Shown here one piece after another: positions 34,941 to 43,169 of a stretch of DNA of 64,000 bases. The notes under the pieces are model-generated. The model had not been told where the DNA came from. It saw nothing but the letters and a program-made list of their open reading frames with translations, and did not search any database. The position numbers and the translations under genes were made by a program. The stretch is taken from positions 1 to 64,000 of the forward strand of contig PALT01000033.1 in the NCBI GenBank assembly GCA_002706605.1. The letters are read 5' to 3'. This DNA comes from Rhodovulum sp. Its GTDB lineage: Bacteria > Pseudomonadota > Alphaproteobacteria > Rhodobacterales > Rhodobacteraceae. Position 1 is the stretch's first letter. Each line of letters starts with the position of its first letter.

Positions 34941-35386
34941 TTCACGACGACCGAGAACACGATGATCAGCATCAGGATCGTCGGCACCTCGTTCATCATC
35001 CGGTACTGTTTTCCGGTCAGTGTATTGTCACCGGCCACAAAATCCTTGCGCCGTTTCACAAGCCAATGATGAAACCACGTCATCACGATGACCGACGCGC
35101 CCTTGGTATAGGGCCAGACCGCCGCCCAATCGACGATCCCCGGTGTGAAGACCAAGGCCAAACCAAAGATCCACGTGGCAATCGAGGCCGGTGCCATGAT
35201 CACGCGCAGCAGTTTGAATTCCATCGTCTGGAACAGGTCATCGGTGTCACTGCCCGTTTGGACACGTTCTGTGTGGTAGACGTAGAGACGCGGTAGATAG
35301 AACAGACCTGCCATCCACGTGATGACCGACATGATGTGCAGGGACTTGGTCCACGGATAGGCCGATGCCAGAAAATCGCCAATCAT
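34934..35386 (-). CDS. hemJ: Protoporphyrinogen IX oxidase HemJ
   Basis: This 150-residue membrane protein of the HemJ (formerly DUF/UPF0093) family oxidises protoporphyrinogen IX to protoporphyrin IX in haem and bacteriochlorophyll synthesis. Four membrane helices are visible. The conserved N-terminal WTKSLHIMSVITWMAGLFYL contains His17, a likely haem ligand, with LPRLYVYH after it and KGASVIVMTWFHHW in the third helix. The N-terminus faces the cytoplasmic side. It is the last minus-strand gene before the proposed origin, so oriC lies between hemJ and maf here rather than beside dnaA. Confidence 0.92.
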   Translation of the reverse strand: MIGDFLASAYPWTKSLHIMSVITWMAGLFYLPRLYVYHTERVQTGSDTDDLFQTMEFKLLRVIMAPASIATWIFGLALVFTPGIVDWAAVWPYTKGASVIVMTWFHHWLVKRRKDFVAGDNTLTGKQYRMMNEVPTILMLIIVFSVVVKF

Positions 35387-35501
35387 GTCTTTGTCCTTCT
35401 CTGCTCTCTCAGTCTCTTTCTAAATATAAAATAAATAAAAAGAAAAGATGATGAATTAGTAGGCCCTGTGGATAGTGTGGATTAATGTTTCGTTCACCTT
35501 T

Positions 35502-35510
35502 TTATCCACA
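35502..35510 (+). promoter_or_regulatory. DnaA box (perfect)
   Basis: TTATCCACA, the perfect 9-mer consensus, directly after the left AT-rich block and 18 bases from two adjoining imperfect boxes at 35467-35484. Confidence 0.8.
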
Positions 35511-35611
35511 GCGCGCTTGGACGTGGAAAACATCGGGGAAACTCTGCGGAAAACCAAATTTTTCTGTGTATAAACAATTATTTATTCTGTTTATGACTTG
35601 ACATTCCTGCA

Positions 35612-35620
35612 TGTGGATAA
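35612..35620 (-). promoter_or_regulatory. DnaA box (perfect, minus orientation)
   Basis: TGTGGATAA on the plus strand, the reverse complement of the consensus, immediately right of the second AT-rich block. Confidence 0.8.
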
Positions 35621-35780
35621 GGCGCGCCATGCTCCAAAAAATGTAGATCATCCCAAGGCGGGAAAACCCGTTTTCCACGAGGGATGAAACGTGGGTATCG
35701 GTTGACAAAACGCGGGGTTTTCCACGATCACCACGGGGGTGCGCAAACACCCACTGTTTGTCCCCGCAGATACCCGCAAA

Positions 35781-35789
35781 TTATCCACA
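35781..35789 (+). promoter_or_regulatory. DnaA box (perfect)
   Basis: TTATCCACA lies 12 bases before the maf start codon, so DnaA bound here could also affect maf expression. Confidence 0.8.
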
Positions 35790-35800
35790 GGGTTTTGAAC

Positions 35801-36400
35801 ATGACCAAACCGATCATCTTGGCGTCGGGCTCATCCATCCGGCGTGAGCTGTTGGAAAACGCGGGCGTGCCCGTGTCAGTGATGCCCGCCCGCATTGATG
35901 AGGACGCGATCCGCCAATCGCTTGAGGCCGAGGACGCAACGCCCCGTGATGTGGCCGATACGCTGGCCGAGTTTAAGGCTCGGAAGATCAGCGATAAGAA
36001 TCCCGGCGCCCTTGTGATCGGATGCGATCAGGTGCTGGAGTTCAAGGGTCAAGTCATGACCAAGGCACCCGATGTCGCCGCCGCCCGCGCACAATTGAAA
36101 AAGCTGCGCGGAAATCAGCATAAACTGATGTCTGCCGCCGTTCTTTATGATGATGGCAAACCCGTCTGGCGGCATGTCGGCGAAACCCGGCTTAGGATGC
36201 GGCCATTTTCCGACGCGTATCTGGATGACTACCTTGATCGGAATTGGGCGTCGGTCCAATCTGCAGTGGGCTGTTACAAGCTTGAAGAAGAGGGCGTGCG
36301 CCTGTTTTCGCGCATTGAGGGCGATTATTTCAACGTGCTTGGCCTGCCCTTGCTAGAGCTTTTGAACCATCTGACCGTGACTGGGACCCTGACCGCATGA
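35801..36400 (+). CDS. maf: Maf family nucleoside triphosphate pyrophosphatase
   Basis: This 199-residue house-cleaning pyrophosphatase of the Maf/HAM1-like fold hydrolyses dTTP/UTP or modified pyrimidine nucleotides and is linked to septum inhibition. The N-terminal LASGSSIRRELLENAG is the nucleotide-binding segment (usually ASxSPRR; here the proline is Ile), with IGCDQVLEFKG near 75 and the late SAVGCYKLEEEGVRLF and GDYFNVLGLPL segments. The ATG at 35801 is the conserved start; the open frame extends 117 bases upstream into the origin region, without similarity. The aroE-like gene overlaps its stop by 4 bases. Confidence 0.93.
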   Translation: MTKPIILASGSSIRRELLENAGVPVSVMPARIDEDAIRQSLEAEDATPRDVADTLAEFKARKISDKNPGALVIGCDQVLEFKGQVMTKAPDVAAARAQLKKLRGNQHKLMSAAVLYDDGKPVWRHVGETRLRMRPFSDAYLDDYLDRNWASVQSAVGCYKLEEEGVRLFSRIEGDYFNVLGLPLLELLNHLTVTGTLTA

Positions 36401-37230
36401 CACAGACGATACCATTGGCCGGTGTGATCGGGACCGACGTCGCGACGTCCGCCCTGCCCCGTCTGATGGGGCATTGGTTGGGGCGCGGCGGTATTCGGGG
36501 CCACTATATCCCGATGGAGGTCGGTCGCGAAAACCTGCGCGGCGTTGTGACAACCCTGCCGCGTATGGGGTTCAGCGGCGTAAATGTCGCCCAGCCACAC
36601 AAGGAAACGGTCCTCGGTATCGCCGATCTGGTCACCGATCGCGCGGCGTTGATCGGGGCGGCGAACACCCTGATCTTTCGCAAGGACGGCAAAATCCATG
36701 CGGATAATACCGAGGGGTTCGGGTTCATCGCCAATCTGCGCGAGACCGCCCCGCATTGGGATCCGCGCGCCCGATTTGCCGCCGTGCTGGGTGCGGGAAG
36801 TACCGCGCGCGCCGTCGTCGCATCGTTGATTGAGGTCGGTGTGCCCGAAATTCGCCTGTGCAACCGCTCGCGCGCGCGGGCTGAGGCGCTGCGCGCCGAT
36901 TTCGGGGCCAAGGTCACGGTTTATGAATGGGTGCAGGCCGGCAACATGATCGAAGACGCAGGGATCGTTGTGAACACAACGCCCCTTGGTCAGGTGGACC
37001 AGCCAGAATTTCGCGTCCCCCTTGATGGTCTTGCGCCGCATATGGCGGTTGCGGATGTCTCCGTCGGCGCCGCCGACACCCGCCTGATGGCCGAGGCGCG
37101 CGCGATGGGATGTGCCGTCGCCGATGGTGCGGGGATGCTGCAACACCAACTGATCCCCGTGTTCGAACGCTGGTTCGGCGTGCGACCCGATATCACCGAT
37201 CAATCCCGCGCGGCGGTGCAAAAGGCATGA
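36397..37230 (+). CDS. Shikimate dehydrogenase family protein with altered active site (AroE position)
   Basis: This 277-residue protein clearly has the AroE fold: [25 protein letters not shown], the Rossmann [13 protein letters not shown] and a C-terminal [16 protein letters not shown]. Compared with E. coli AroE, the catalytic Lys65, Asn86 and Gln244 equivalents remain, but Ser16 is Leu (TSALP for HSKSP), Thr61 is Ala, catalytic Asp102 is Glu (NTEG for NTDG) and Tyr215 is Val. It may therefore be a weak shikimate dehydrogenase or use another substrate (quinate or a shikimate-like compound). Position between maf and coaE is the usual aroE position. It overlaps both neighbours by 4 bases. A canonical AroE elsewhere in the genome would settle its role. 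Confidence 0.8.
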   Translation: MTQTIPLAGVIGTDVATSALPRLMGHWLGRGGIRGHYIPMEVGRENLRGVVTTLPRMGFSGVNVAQPHKETVLGIADLVTDRAALIGAANTLIFRKDGKIHADNTEGFGFIANLRETAPHWDPRARFAAVLGAGSTARAVVASLIEVGVPEIRLCNRSRARAEALRADFGAKVTVYEWVQAGNMIEDAGIVVNTTPLGQVDQPEFRVPLDGLAPHMAVADVSVGAADTRLMAEARAMGCAVADGAGMLQHQLIPVFERWFGVRPDITDQSRAAVQKA

Positions 37231-37823
37231 CCGGAACACCGTTCAAATTGGGCCTGACCGGATCAATCGGCATGGGTAAATCGACCACAGCCGCGATGTT
37301 TCGCGATGCGGGCGTTCCGGTGTGGGACGCGGACGCGTCGGTGCACGCGATGTATGATACGGGCGGCGCGGCGGTTCCCGAAATCGCGCGCCTGTGCCCT
37401 GATGCGGTGGTTGAGGGCCGTGTGGATCGCGATGTTCTGCGCGCTTGGGTCGGGAAAACACCCGACGCGATTGATCGGTTGAACGCGGTTATTCACCCGC
37501 TTGTCAGGCGGAATAGGGTCGATTTCCTGTCCGCAAACGCAGATGTACCTATTGTTGTTTTGGACATTCCGTTGCTGTTTGAAACCGGAGGGGAAAAAGA
37601 CGTGGACGCCATCGTGGTCGTCACCGCCCCACCCGAGGTTCAACGCGCCCGCGTTCTGGACCGTGGCACCATGTCGGTTGAACAGTTTGAAACGATCCTG
37701 AACCGTCAGATGCCCGATGCCGACAAACGCGCCCGCGCGGATTATATTATAGAGACCACGACGCTTGATGCCGCCCGCGCGGCGGTCCACCATGTCCTGA
37801 CCGAAATTCGAAAGACCCTGTGA
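37227..37823 (+). CDS. coaE: Dephospho-CoA kinase
   Basis: This 198-residue enzyme catalyses the last step of coenzyme A synthesis, phosphorylating the 3' hydroxyl of dephospho-CoA with ATP. The P-loop [11 protein letters not shown] is at 9-19, [12 protein letters not shown] at 33-44 is the characteristic DAD segment, and [13 protein letters not shown] near 110 is the CoA-domain motif. Length is normal. The ATG overlaps the preceding stop by 4 bases. dnaQ follows with its start overlapping the stop, giving a tight maf-aroE-coaE-dnaQ transcript leaving the origin. Confidence 0.96.
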   Translation: MTGTPFKLGLTGSIGMGKSTTAAMFRDAGVPVWDADASVHAMYDTGGAAVPEIARLCPDAVVEGRVDRDVLRAWVGKTPDAIDRLNAVIHPLVRRNRVDFLSANADVPIVVLDIPLLFETGGEKDVDAIVVVTAPPEVQRARVLDRGTMSVEQFETILNRQMPDADKRARADYIIETTTLDAARAAVHHVLTEIRKTL

Positions 37824-38575
37824 TGCGCGAAATCGTACTGGATACGGAAACCACCGGATTTGACCCTGAATCGGGCGACCGGATCGTCGAAATCGGCGCG
37901 GTTGAGCTGTGGAACCATCTGCCGACCGACCGGACGTATCACCAGTATATCAACCCCGAACGCGACATGCCGGATGAGGCATTTGGCGTGCACGGCATTG
38001 GTCCCGACATTTTGAACCCGCCCCGCGCCGCCAAACCGGGTGAGGTGACGGTACTGGACAAGCCGGTGTTCAAAAAGATCGGTCAGGATTTTGTCGATTT
38101 CATCGGCGACGCAAAACTGATCATTCACAACGCCGCGTTCGACATGAAATTCCTGAATGCCGAACTGCGCTGGATGGGCCTGCCGCAAATCCCGTGGGAG
38201 CGCGCGGTTGATACGCTTGCCATGGCGCGAAGCCGTTTTCCCGGTTCGCCCGCGTCTCTGGATGCGCTGTGTCGTCGGTTCGGGATCGACAACTCGGCCC
38301 GTGAAAAACACGGGGCGTTGCTCGACTCGGAAATCTTGGCCGAGGTCTATCTGGAATTGATCGGCGGACGTCAGCCCGATTTCGCCCTGTCGATGGGGAA
38401 TTCGGGCGGAACAGGCTCGAAATCCGAAGGGGCCAGCGTCGCCGCCGACGATTGGCGTCCGCGTCCGCGGGAAAACGCCCTGCCCCCGCGCATTACGGAT
38501 GACGAACAAAAAGCCCATGCCAAATTCGTCGAAGGCATGGGCGAGGCTGCTCTCTGGAACAGCTTTAGCGAATAG
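37823..38575 (+). CDS. dnaQ: DNA polymerase III epsilon subunit (proofreading exonuclease)
   Basis: This 250-residue 3'-5' exonuclease is the proofreading subunit of the replicative polymerase. DEDDh-type motifs are visible: Exo [10 protein letters not shown] at about 6-14, Exo [12 protein letters not shown] near 99, and Exo [17 protein letters not shown] with the catalytic His and Asp near 163. The C-terminal tail after residue 185 carries the region that contacts the polymerase and is poorly conserved. ATG 37823 is taken as the start (a GTG directly before it is possible). secB is convergent, only 3 bases from the stop. Confidence 0.95.
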   Translation: MREIVLDTETTGFDPESGDRIVEIGAVELWNHLPTDRTYHQYINPERDMPDEAFGVHGIGPDILNPPRAAKPGEVTVLDKPVFKKIGQDFVDFIGDAKLIIHNAAFDMKFLNAELRWMGLPQIPWERAVDTLAMARSRFPGSPASLDALCRRFGIDNSAREKHGALLDSEILAEVYLELIGGRQPDFALSMGNSGGTGSKSEGASVAADDWRPRPRENALPPRITDDEQKAHAKFVEGMGEAALWNSFSE

Positions 38576-38578
38576 CGC

Positions 38579-39079
38579 TTAGTTGGTGGGCTGGGCCGCT
38601 TGCTGCTCGGCCGCACGCCGCGCCAGATTCTGGCGGTACAGAGCCACAAAATCCACCTGATCCAGGCTCAGCGGCGGGAAACCACCGTCACGGGTGACGT
38701 CGCTGACGATGCGGCGCACAAACGGGAACAACATGCGCGGGCATTCGATCATCAAGAACGGGTGCAGCTGATCCTCGGGGACACCTTCGATGTGGAAGAT
38801 GCCGGAGTAATCCAGTTCGATCATGAACAGGTTCGCGCCGTCGCCTTTGTTTTTCGAGGTAACCGTGAATTTGGTGATCACTTCGAACTGATGTTCTGCG
38901 GAACGTTTCTTCGCATCCAGCGAGACCTGAACCTGAATTTCAGGGCTGACCTCACCGTTGACGCCTTTTTGCATCAACACGTTTTCAAAGGACAGATCGC
39001 GGATGTACTGGCCCAGAATCTGCATTTTCACGGCAGGGGGCTGTTGCGGTTGGGCCGGAGCCTCGGGGGTATCGGTCAT
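38579..39079 (-). CDS. secB: Protein-export chaperone SecB
   Basis: This 166-residue tetrameric chaperone keeps preproteins unfolded and delivers them to SecA. The core pattern is present: MQILGQYIRDLSFENV, VQVSLDAKKRSAEHQFEV, then LDYSGIFHIEGVPEDQLHPF and ECPRMLFPFVRRIVSDVTRD with the GGFPPLSLDQVDF strand. A proline-rich 15-residue N-terminus and an alanine/glutamine tail are typical of alphaproteobacterial SecB. It is convergent with dnaQ, 3 bases away, and 60 bases downstream of fxsA on the same strand. Confidence 0.96.
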   Translation of the reverse strand: MTDTPEAPAQPQQPPAVKMQILGQYIRDLSFENVLMQKGVNGEVSPEIQVQVSLDAKKRSAEHQFEVITKFTVTSKNKGDGANLFMIELDYSGIFHIEGVPEDQLHPFLMIECPRMLFPFVRRIVSDVTRDGGFPPLSLDQVDFVALYRQNLARRAAEQQAAQPTN

Positions 39080-39139
39080 TTCATTTTCCTAAATAGGCAA
39101 AAGCGTCGGCAGGGGGTTTAACAGACCCGCGCCACAGGC

Positions 39140-39622
39140 TCAATGACGTGTCCATCCCGAAGGCGTGTTATCGACCTTATTTGTCTGATCGACCTCGCGG
39201 AACTCACCCTCAATGACGTCAGGATCGCGCGGTGTGGGGCGGGATTGATAGGTCGTGTGCGTTTCAAACGTCTGCACCTTGATCCGCGATTTCAGCCATT
39301 GAAACGCCGCACGCCGAAACGCGGGGATCAGCAACAAAAACCCGACCGTGTCCGTGAAAAAACCGGGCGTCAGCAGCAACGCCCCCGAGAACAGGATCAT
39401 CGCCCCATGCGCCAAGGGTTCGCTTGGATCGCGCATGTCGTTGAACGACCCCTTGATGTCACGCATCGCTGCCGCACCTTGGGCGCGCATCATATTTGTC
39501 CCGATCAACGCGGTGATCACCACAATGGCCAAAGTGGCCCAAAGGCCGATCGCGCCGCCAACCTGAATGAACAGGGCGATTTCAATCAGCGGAACCGCGA
39601 TAAACAGTACAAAAAGCCACAT
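39140..39622 (-). CDS. fxsA: FxsA family membrane protein
   Basis: This is a 160-residue inner-membrane protein of the FxsA (phage T7 exclusion suppressor) family. Three or four hydrophobic segments are visible: MWLFVLFIAVPLIEIALFI, LWATLAIVVITALIG, and a pair near 70-105 (MILFSGALLLTPGFFTDTVG). The G-x-LLL-x-PGF-x-TD motif is the family hallmark. The C-terminal 40 residues are polar and cytoplasmic. Function is unknown beyond relieving exclusion of T7 by F in E. coli. It is divergent from the Tim44-like gene with 107 bases between starts. Confidence 0.9.
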   Translation of the reverse strand: MWLFVLFIAVPLIEIALFIQVGGAIGLWATLAIVVITALIGTNMMRAQGAAAMRDIKGSFNDMRDPSEPLAHGAMILFSGALLLTPGFFTDTVGFLLLIPAFRRAAFQWLKSRIKVQTFETHTTYQSRPTPRDPDVIEGEFREVDQTNKVDNTPSGWTRH

Positions 39623-39729
39623 GGCCGATCCTTTCCTTTACGGGGTTGGTCGGTGGACTTGACGTACCCCGTGGCTTACATATGTGGACAAGAGCAAAGA
39701 TACCAACCCCAGACGGAGCATTATCGAAT

Positions 39730-40392
39730 ATGGGTCAATCCTTTATCCAATTGCTAGTATTGGTCGGCATTGCCGTATTCCTGATCATCCGGCTGAAATC
39801 GGTGTTGGGCACACGTGAAGGTTTTGAAAAGCCGCCACTTGATCCTGCAAGCACGCCCGAACCCTCGCGCCCGTCGCGGTTTGAGGTGATCGAAGGCGGC
39901 CCCGACCGCGATATTATCGACCATGTTCCCGATGGGTCCAGCGCGGCCAAATCGCTGGCCGCGATGAAAATGGCCGAACCCGGGTTTAGCGTCAGTGAAT
40001 TCCTAGGCGGTGCCGGCGGCGCGTATGAGATGATCCTGATGGCCTATGAAAACGGCGACATCGAACCGATCCGCCCGTTCCTGTCGCCCGAGGTCTATGA
40101 CTCATTCGCCGCAGGTGTCGCGCACCGTCAGGAACAAGGTCTGACGATTGAGGCGAATTTTGTCGGTCTGCGTGAGGCGAACCTGCACGACGCCACCTTT
40201 GATCGCGGCACGGGTGAGGCCGAGATCACCGTGCGCCTGATCGCCGAACTGACCTCGGTCGTGCGCAATGCCGCCGGCGAGATCGTCGAGGGCGACCCCC
40301 ATGAGATCAAACGTCAGCGTGACGTCTGGACCTTTGCCCGCGTGATGGGCTCCGACGATCCGAACTGGCAACTGGTGGCCACTGGCGAATGA
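39730..40392 (+). CDS. Tim44/TimA family putative adaptor protein
   Basis: This 220-residue protein has an N-terminal membrane helix (MGQSFIQLLVLVGIAVFLII), a low-complexity proline/serine-rich linker, then a Tim44-like domain (about 80-215) containing FLGGAGGAYEMILMAYENGDIEPIRPFLSPEVYDSF, the typical opening. Alphaproteobacterial TimA proteins are related to the mitochondrial Tim44 import factor and are membrane-bound; their bacterial role is unsettled. The ATG at 39730 is chosen because it begins directly before the helix. mltA follows with a 4-base overlap, so cell-envelope functions may be coupled. Confidence 0.88.
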   Translation: MGQSFIQLLVLVGIAVFLIIRLKSVLGTREGFEKPPLDPASTPEPSRPSRFEVIEGGPDRDIIDHVPDGSSAAKSLAAMKMAEPGFSVSEFLGGAGGAYEMILMAYENGDIEPIRPFLSPEVYDSFAAGVAHRQEQGLTIEANFVGLREANLHDATFDRGTGEAEITVRLIAELTSVVRNAAGEIVEGDPHEIKRQRDVWTFARVMGSDDPNWQLVATGE

Positions 40393-41423
40393 AACAGGTC
40401 GTCGCGGCATTGGCTGTCGGGGTAGCCGTCTGCGCGACCTCGGTACAAACAGCATGGGCCGCGACCATGGAAATCCTGCGATTTGAAGACCTTAACGGAT
40501 GGGCCGCTGATGATCACGACGCGGCCCTTTCGGTCTTTCTGGAAACCTGTGGCGACCTCAAAGACCCGGAATGGGCGCCGCTGTGCAATCTGGCGAAAAC
40601 GACGCCGAACGCGCGGACGTTCTTTGAGCTGTTCTTTCGTCCCGTTCTGATCGGCGGGGAAAAGCCCGCGTTGTTCACCGGCTATTTTGAGCCCGAGTTG
40701 AACGGATCACGCACCCGTACGGGTCAGTTCCGGTTCCCCGTCTATCGCAAGCCGCCCGAACTTGCCTCGAAGCAGCGCTGGCGCACCCGCCAAGAGATCG
40801 AAGACGACGGTGTTCTGGCCGGTCGTGGTCTGGAAATCGCTTGGGTCGATGACTCGGTCGAATTGTTCTTTCTGCAAATTCAGGGGTCTGGTCGCATCCG
40901 ATTGCAAGACGGGTCCTATATCCGCGTGGGATATGGCGGCGCAAACGGGCATGAATATAAATCCGTCGGACAGGAAATGGTGCGACGCGGGATTTACAAA
41001 CCACATCAGGTTTCCGCGCAGGTGATCCAGAACTGGGTGCGGCGCAATCCGGCCGACGGAAAGGCTCTGTTACAGCACAATCCGTCCTATGTGTTCTTTC
41101 GCCCCGTGACGCATGTCCCCGCCGATAAGGGTCCGCTTGGCGCGATGAACCGGTCGATTACGGCGTTGCGGTCGATTGCGGTGGATCCGGCGTTCACCCC
41201 CTTGGGCGCACCGGTCTGGATTGAAAAGGGCGGTAAGGGCCCGATGCGGCGGTTGATGATTGCCCAAGACACCGGTTCCGCCATCAAGGGAGCCCAACGC
41301 GCCGATATCTTTTTCGGCACCGGCGACGCGGCGGGTCAGGCGGCGGGAACCGTGCGCGATCGTGGTCGCATGGTGGTCCTGCTGCCGATTGATCGCGCCT
41401 ATGCGCTGGTCCCCGGGGGGTGA
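40389..41423 (+). CDS. mltA: Lytic murein transglycosylase A MltA
   Basis: This 344-residue enzyme cleaves the glycan strands of peptidoglycan with formation of 1,6-anhydromuramic acid. The 24-residue signal peptide ends TAWA; there is no lipobox, so unlike E. coli MltA it is probably soluble in the periplasm. The MltA domain shows FTGYFEPELNGS near 95, the central VELFFLQIQGSGRIRL, and the C-terminal 3D domain RLMIAQDTGSAIKGAQRADI, whose aspartate is catalytic in E. coli MltA. It overlaps the Tim44-like gene by 4 bases and the Smr gene follows after 3 bases. Confidence 0.94.
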   Translation: MKQVVAALAVGVAVCATSVQTAWAATMEILRFEDLNGWAADDHDAALSVFLETCGDLKDPEWAPLCNLAKTTPNARTFFELFFRPVLIGGEKPALFTGYFEPELNGSRTRTGQFRFPVYRKPPELASKQRWRTRQEIEDDGVLAGRGLEIAWVDDSVELFFLQIQGSGRIRLQDGSYIRVGYGGANGHEYKSVGQEMVRRGIYKPHQVSAQVIQNWVRRNPADGKALLQHNPSYVFFRPVTHVPADKGPLGAMNRSITALRSIAVDPAFTPLGAPVWIEKGGKGPMRRLMIAQDTGSAIKGAQRADIFFGTGDAAGQAAGTVRDRGRMVVLLPIDRAYALVPGG

Positions 41424-41426
41424 TCC

Positions 41427-42032
41427 ATGCGCCGTCGCCCGCCCCGCAATCTGAACTCCGAGGAGCGCAAGCTCTGGCAAAAGGTGGCCGAAACAGCCCA
41501 GCCGATGCATGCCCGCCGCATGTCGGATACGCCGAAAACAGAGCCTGTTTCGCCACAAAAGTCCAAAACGCCCCCGACCCCGCGCGATCCGATTGGTGCG
41601 TTTCAGGTCGGCGCCCTTAGCCCAGCCAAGGGTCCGCGCCATCACCTTGCCCCGTCGATTGAGGATGCGGTAGCCGCCGCGCCGGTTCAGATGGATCGCA
41701 AGAACTATGACCGTCTGCGCAAGGGCAAAATGGTCCCCGAGGCCAAGATCGACCTACACGGCATGACCATGTCCCAAGCGCACCCCGCGTTGGTGAATTT
41801 CGTGATGCGCAATCACGGGCGCGGCGCGCGTCTGGTTCTGGTGATCACGGGCAAGGGCAAATCCGCAGACGATGGCGGCCCGATCCCCGTGCGCCACGGC
41901 GTTTTGAAACATCAGGTACCACAGTGGTTGGCCCTACCGCCGTTGCGCGGTGTGGTTCTGCAGGTCACGCAGGCGCATCAAAAACACGGCGGCGGCGGGG
42001 CCTATTACGTGTATCTGCGCCGAACCCGCTAG
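41427..42032 (+). CDS. Smr/MutS2 domain protein
   Basis: This 201-residue protein has a disordered N-terminal half rich in Lys, Pro and Thr (about 20-90) and a C-terminal Smr domain (about 105-198) with the family motifs IDLHGMTMSQA and VLVITGKGKSADD, then AHQKHGGGGAYYV. Stand-alone Smr proteins are DNA or RNA nicking endonucleases in other systems. The N-terminus MRRRPPRNLNSEERKLWQKV is a conserved helix in alphaproteobacterial members. It is the last gene of the Tim44-mltA-smr transcript and its stop shares four bases with the convergent hydrolase stop. Confidence 0.9.
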   Translation: MRRRPPRNLNSEERKLWQKVAETAQPMHARRMSDTPKTEPVSPQKSKTPPTPRDPIGAFQVGALSPAKGPRHHLAPSIEDAVAAAPVQMDRKNYDRLRKGKMVPEAKIDLHGMTMSQAHPALVNFVMRNHGRGARLVLVITGKGKSADDGGPIPVRHGVLKHQVPQWLALPPLRGVVLQVTQAHQKHGGGGAYYVYLRRTR

Positions 42033-43135
42033 GGACCCGAGATCGCCGAAATCGGGCTAAGTATAATTTCGGTCGCGTTTTGCACGGTCAGAACGGTGCC
42101 TGTCAAAAGACCCGTCCGCCCCGATTGATCCCCCGCAATCAACGCGCCGACACTTGGCAATTGTCCAAAAATGCTTAGCAACGCGGGTGAACTGCCCACC
42201 GTGAAATGCCCAAGGTCAAAGCCCTGCGAGAACTGGCTAACATCCACGACCGTCACGTCCAAATCCGCGATACGTTGGGCGTTTTCCACGTTGCCAAGGC
42301 GGTTGCTCTCACCGCTCAGGCGCGCGGACAAGGCCAGCGCGCGGTCCTTTTTCGACACGAAAATCACAAACGGATCGGGCAAAACGTCAATGCGTTTGGT
42401 CTGGGACAGGAACACCTGCACATCAATGTCGGGCGAGATCAGAACCACGCCGTCCACATAATTCGGCACGCTTTTGGGCGCGCGAATGGCCAGTTGGCGC
42501 ATCGCCTCCATCGACAGGTGCGCGCCCATCGAGTGACCGATCAAAACCACGCTCTCGGCACCGGCGGCATTCACGGTGCGGATCAGATCCTCTAGCCCGT
42601 CGCGGGCAAACAGCGCGCTGTCACGGTCATAGGCATAGCCAAGCGGATGGCCCAGCGAGGGCCATGAATAGTGGATCACCTGCGCCGTGATTCCGAAATC
42701 GTGGGACAACTGCGCCACGCGAAATACACCCTCGGCAAAGTTCGTGTTAAACCCATGCACGAAAATCACCGCCTCACGTGCACCGCGCGGACGGGCGCGC
42801 AGGTCGCGGGCAAGGGCCGTGCGGAACGCCACATCCGTGTCATAGGCGGCGTTTTCGGCGGCGACGAAATGGCGGGTGGGATCGGGCACCTGATCCGTCA
42901 CCTCAACCTGTCCAGGTTCGTGTTGAGGCGGAACAGAGACGCCAATCTGTCCAAACCGCACGTCCAACGCACGCTCGGTCCCGAAATCAATGCCGGTCAG
43001 AGGCTCACGCGCGGTGGCGAAAAAGACGCGCGTGACCTCGCCCACTTGGGCGGCCTCGGGGTTCACCAAAAGGGACGGACGCGGGATACAGCCGGTCAAA
43101 ACCGCCAGACAGACGAAACAAAAAGCACGAAACAT
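42029..43135 (-). CDS. Alpha/beta hydrolase lipoprotein (DUF900 family)
   Basis: This 368-residue exported hydrolase begins at ATG 43135, and the signal MFRAFCFVCLAVLTGC ends in a lipobox (LTGC), so it is probably an outer- or inner-membrane lipoprotein. The hydrolase core has AVIFVHGFNTNFAEGV near 126, the nucleophile elbow VVLIGHSMGAHLSMEA near 200 and later FVSKKDRALALS. This matches DUF900 esterases, whose substrates are unknown. The mature N-terminus contains RVFFATAREP, also typical. The last 40 residues are poorly conserved. It is convergent with smr and sits downstream of hslU on the same strand, with a 34-base gap. Confidence 0.88.
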   Translation of the reverse strand: MFRAFCFVCLAVLTGCIPRPSLLVNPEAAQVGEVTRVFFATAREPLTGIDFGTERALDVRFGQIGVSVPPQHEPGQVEVTDQVPDPTRHFVAAENAAYDTDVAFRTALARDLRARPRGAREAVIFVHGFNTNFAEGVFRVAQLSHDFGITAQVIHYSWPSLGHPLGYAYDRDSALFARDGLEDLIRTVNAAGAESVVLIGHSMGAHLSMEAMRQLAIRAPKSVPNYVDGVVLISPDIDVQVFLSQTKRIDVLPDPFVIFVSKKDRALALSARLSGESNRLGNVENAQRIADLDVTVVDVSQFSQGFDLGHFTVGSSPALLSIFGQLPSVGALIAGDQSGRTGLLTGTVLTVQNATEIILSPISAISGP

Positions 43136-43169
43136 GACCTGATCCAAATGGCGACCCGCGTAGGGCAGA

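Larger units (their letters stand above)
35415..35790. other. Probable chromosomal replication origin (oriC)
   Basis: The 414-base gap between hemJ and maf carries no gene. It holds three perfect DnaA boxes (35502-35510, 35612-35620, 35781-35789) and three one-mismatch boxes: 35467-35475, 35476-35484 and 35565-35573, the last of which fits the relaxed TTATNCACA. Two strikingly AT-rich blocks lie at about 35420-35460 and 35555-35600, the sort of sequence that unwinds. Genes point away on both sides, parAB with two parS sites is 5.7-6.9 kb away, and leading-strand orientation changes here. An origin without a neighbouring dnaA is normal in alphaproteobacteria. Confidence 0.8.

Noticed and set aside
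35387-35480. The AT-rich left flank of the origin as a promoter or a CtrA-binding region.
   Set aside because: No TTAA-N7-TTAA match for CtrA was found, and no -35/-10 pair with normal spacing stands out; the AT-richness is better explained as an unwinding element.
35684-35800. Upstream extension of maf through the origin region in frame with the gene.
   Set aside because: The extension covers non-coding DnaA-box sequence, has no similarity to Maf proteins, and the ATG at 35801 begins the conserved N-terminus.
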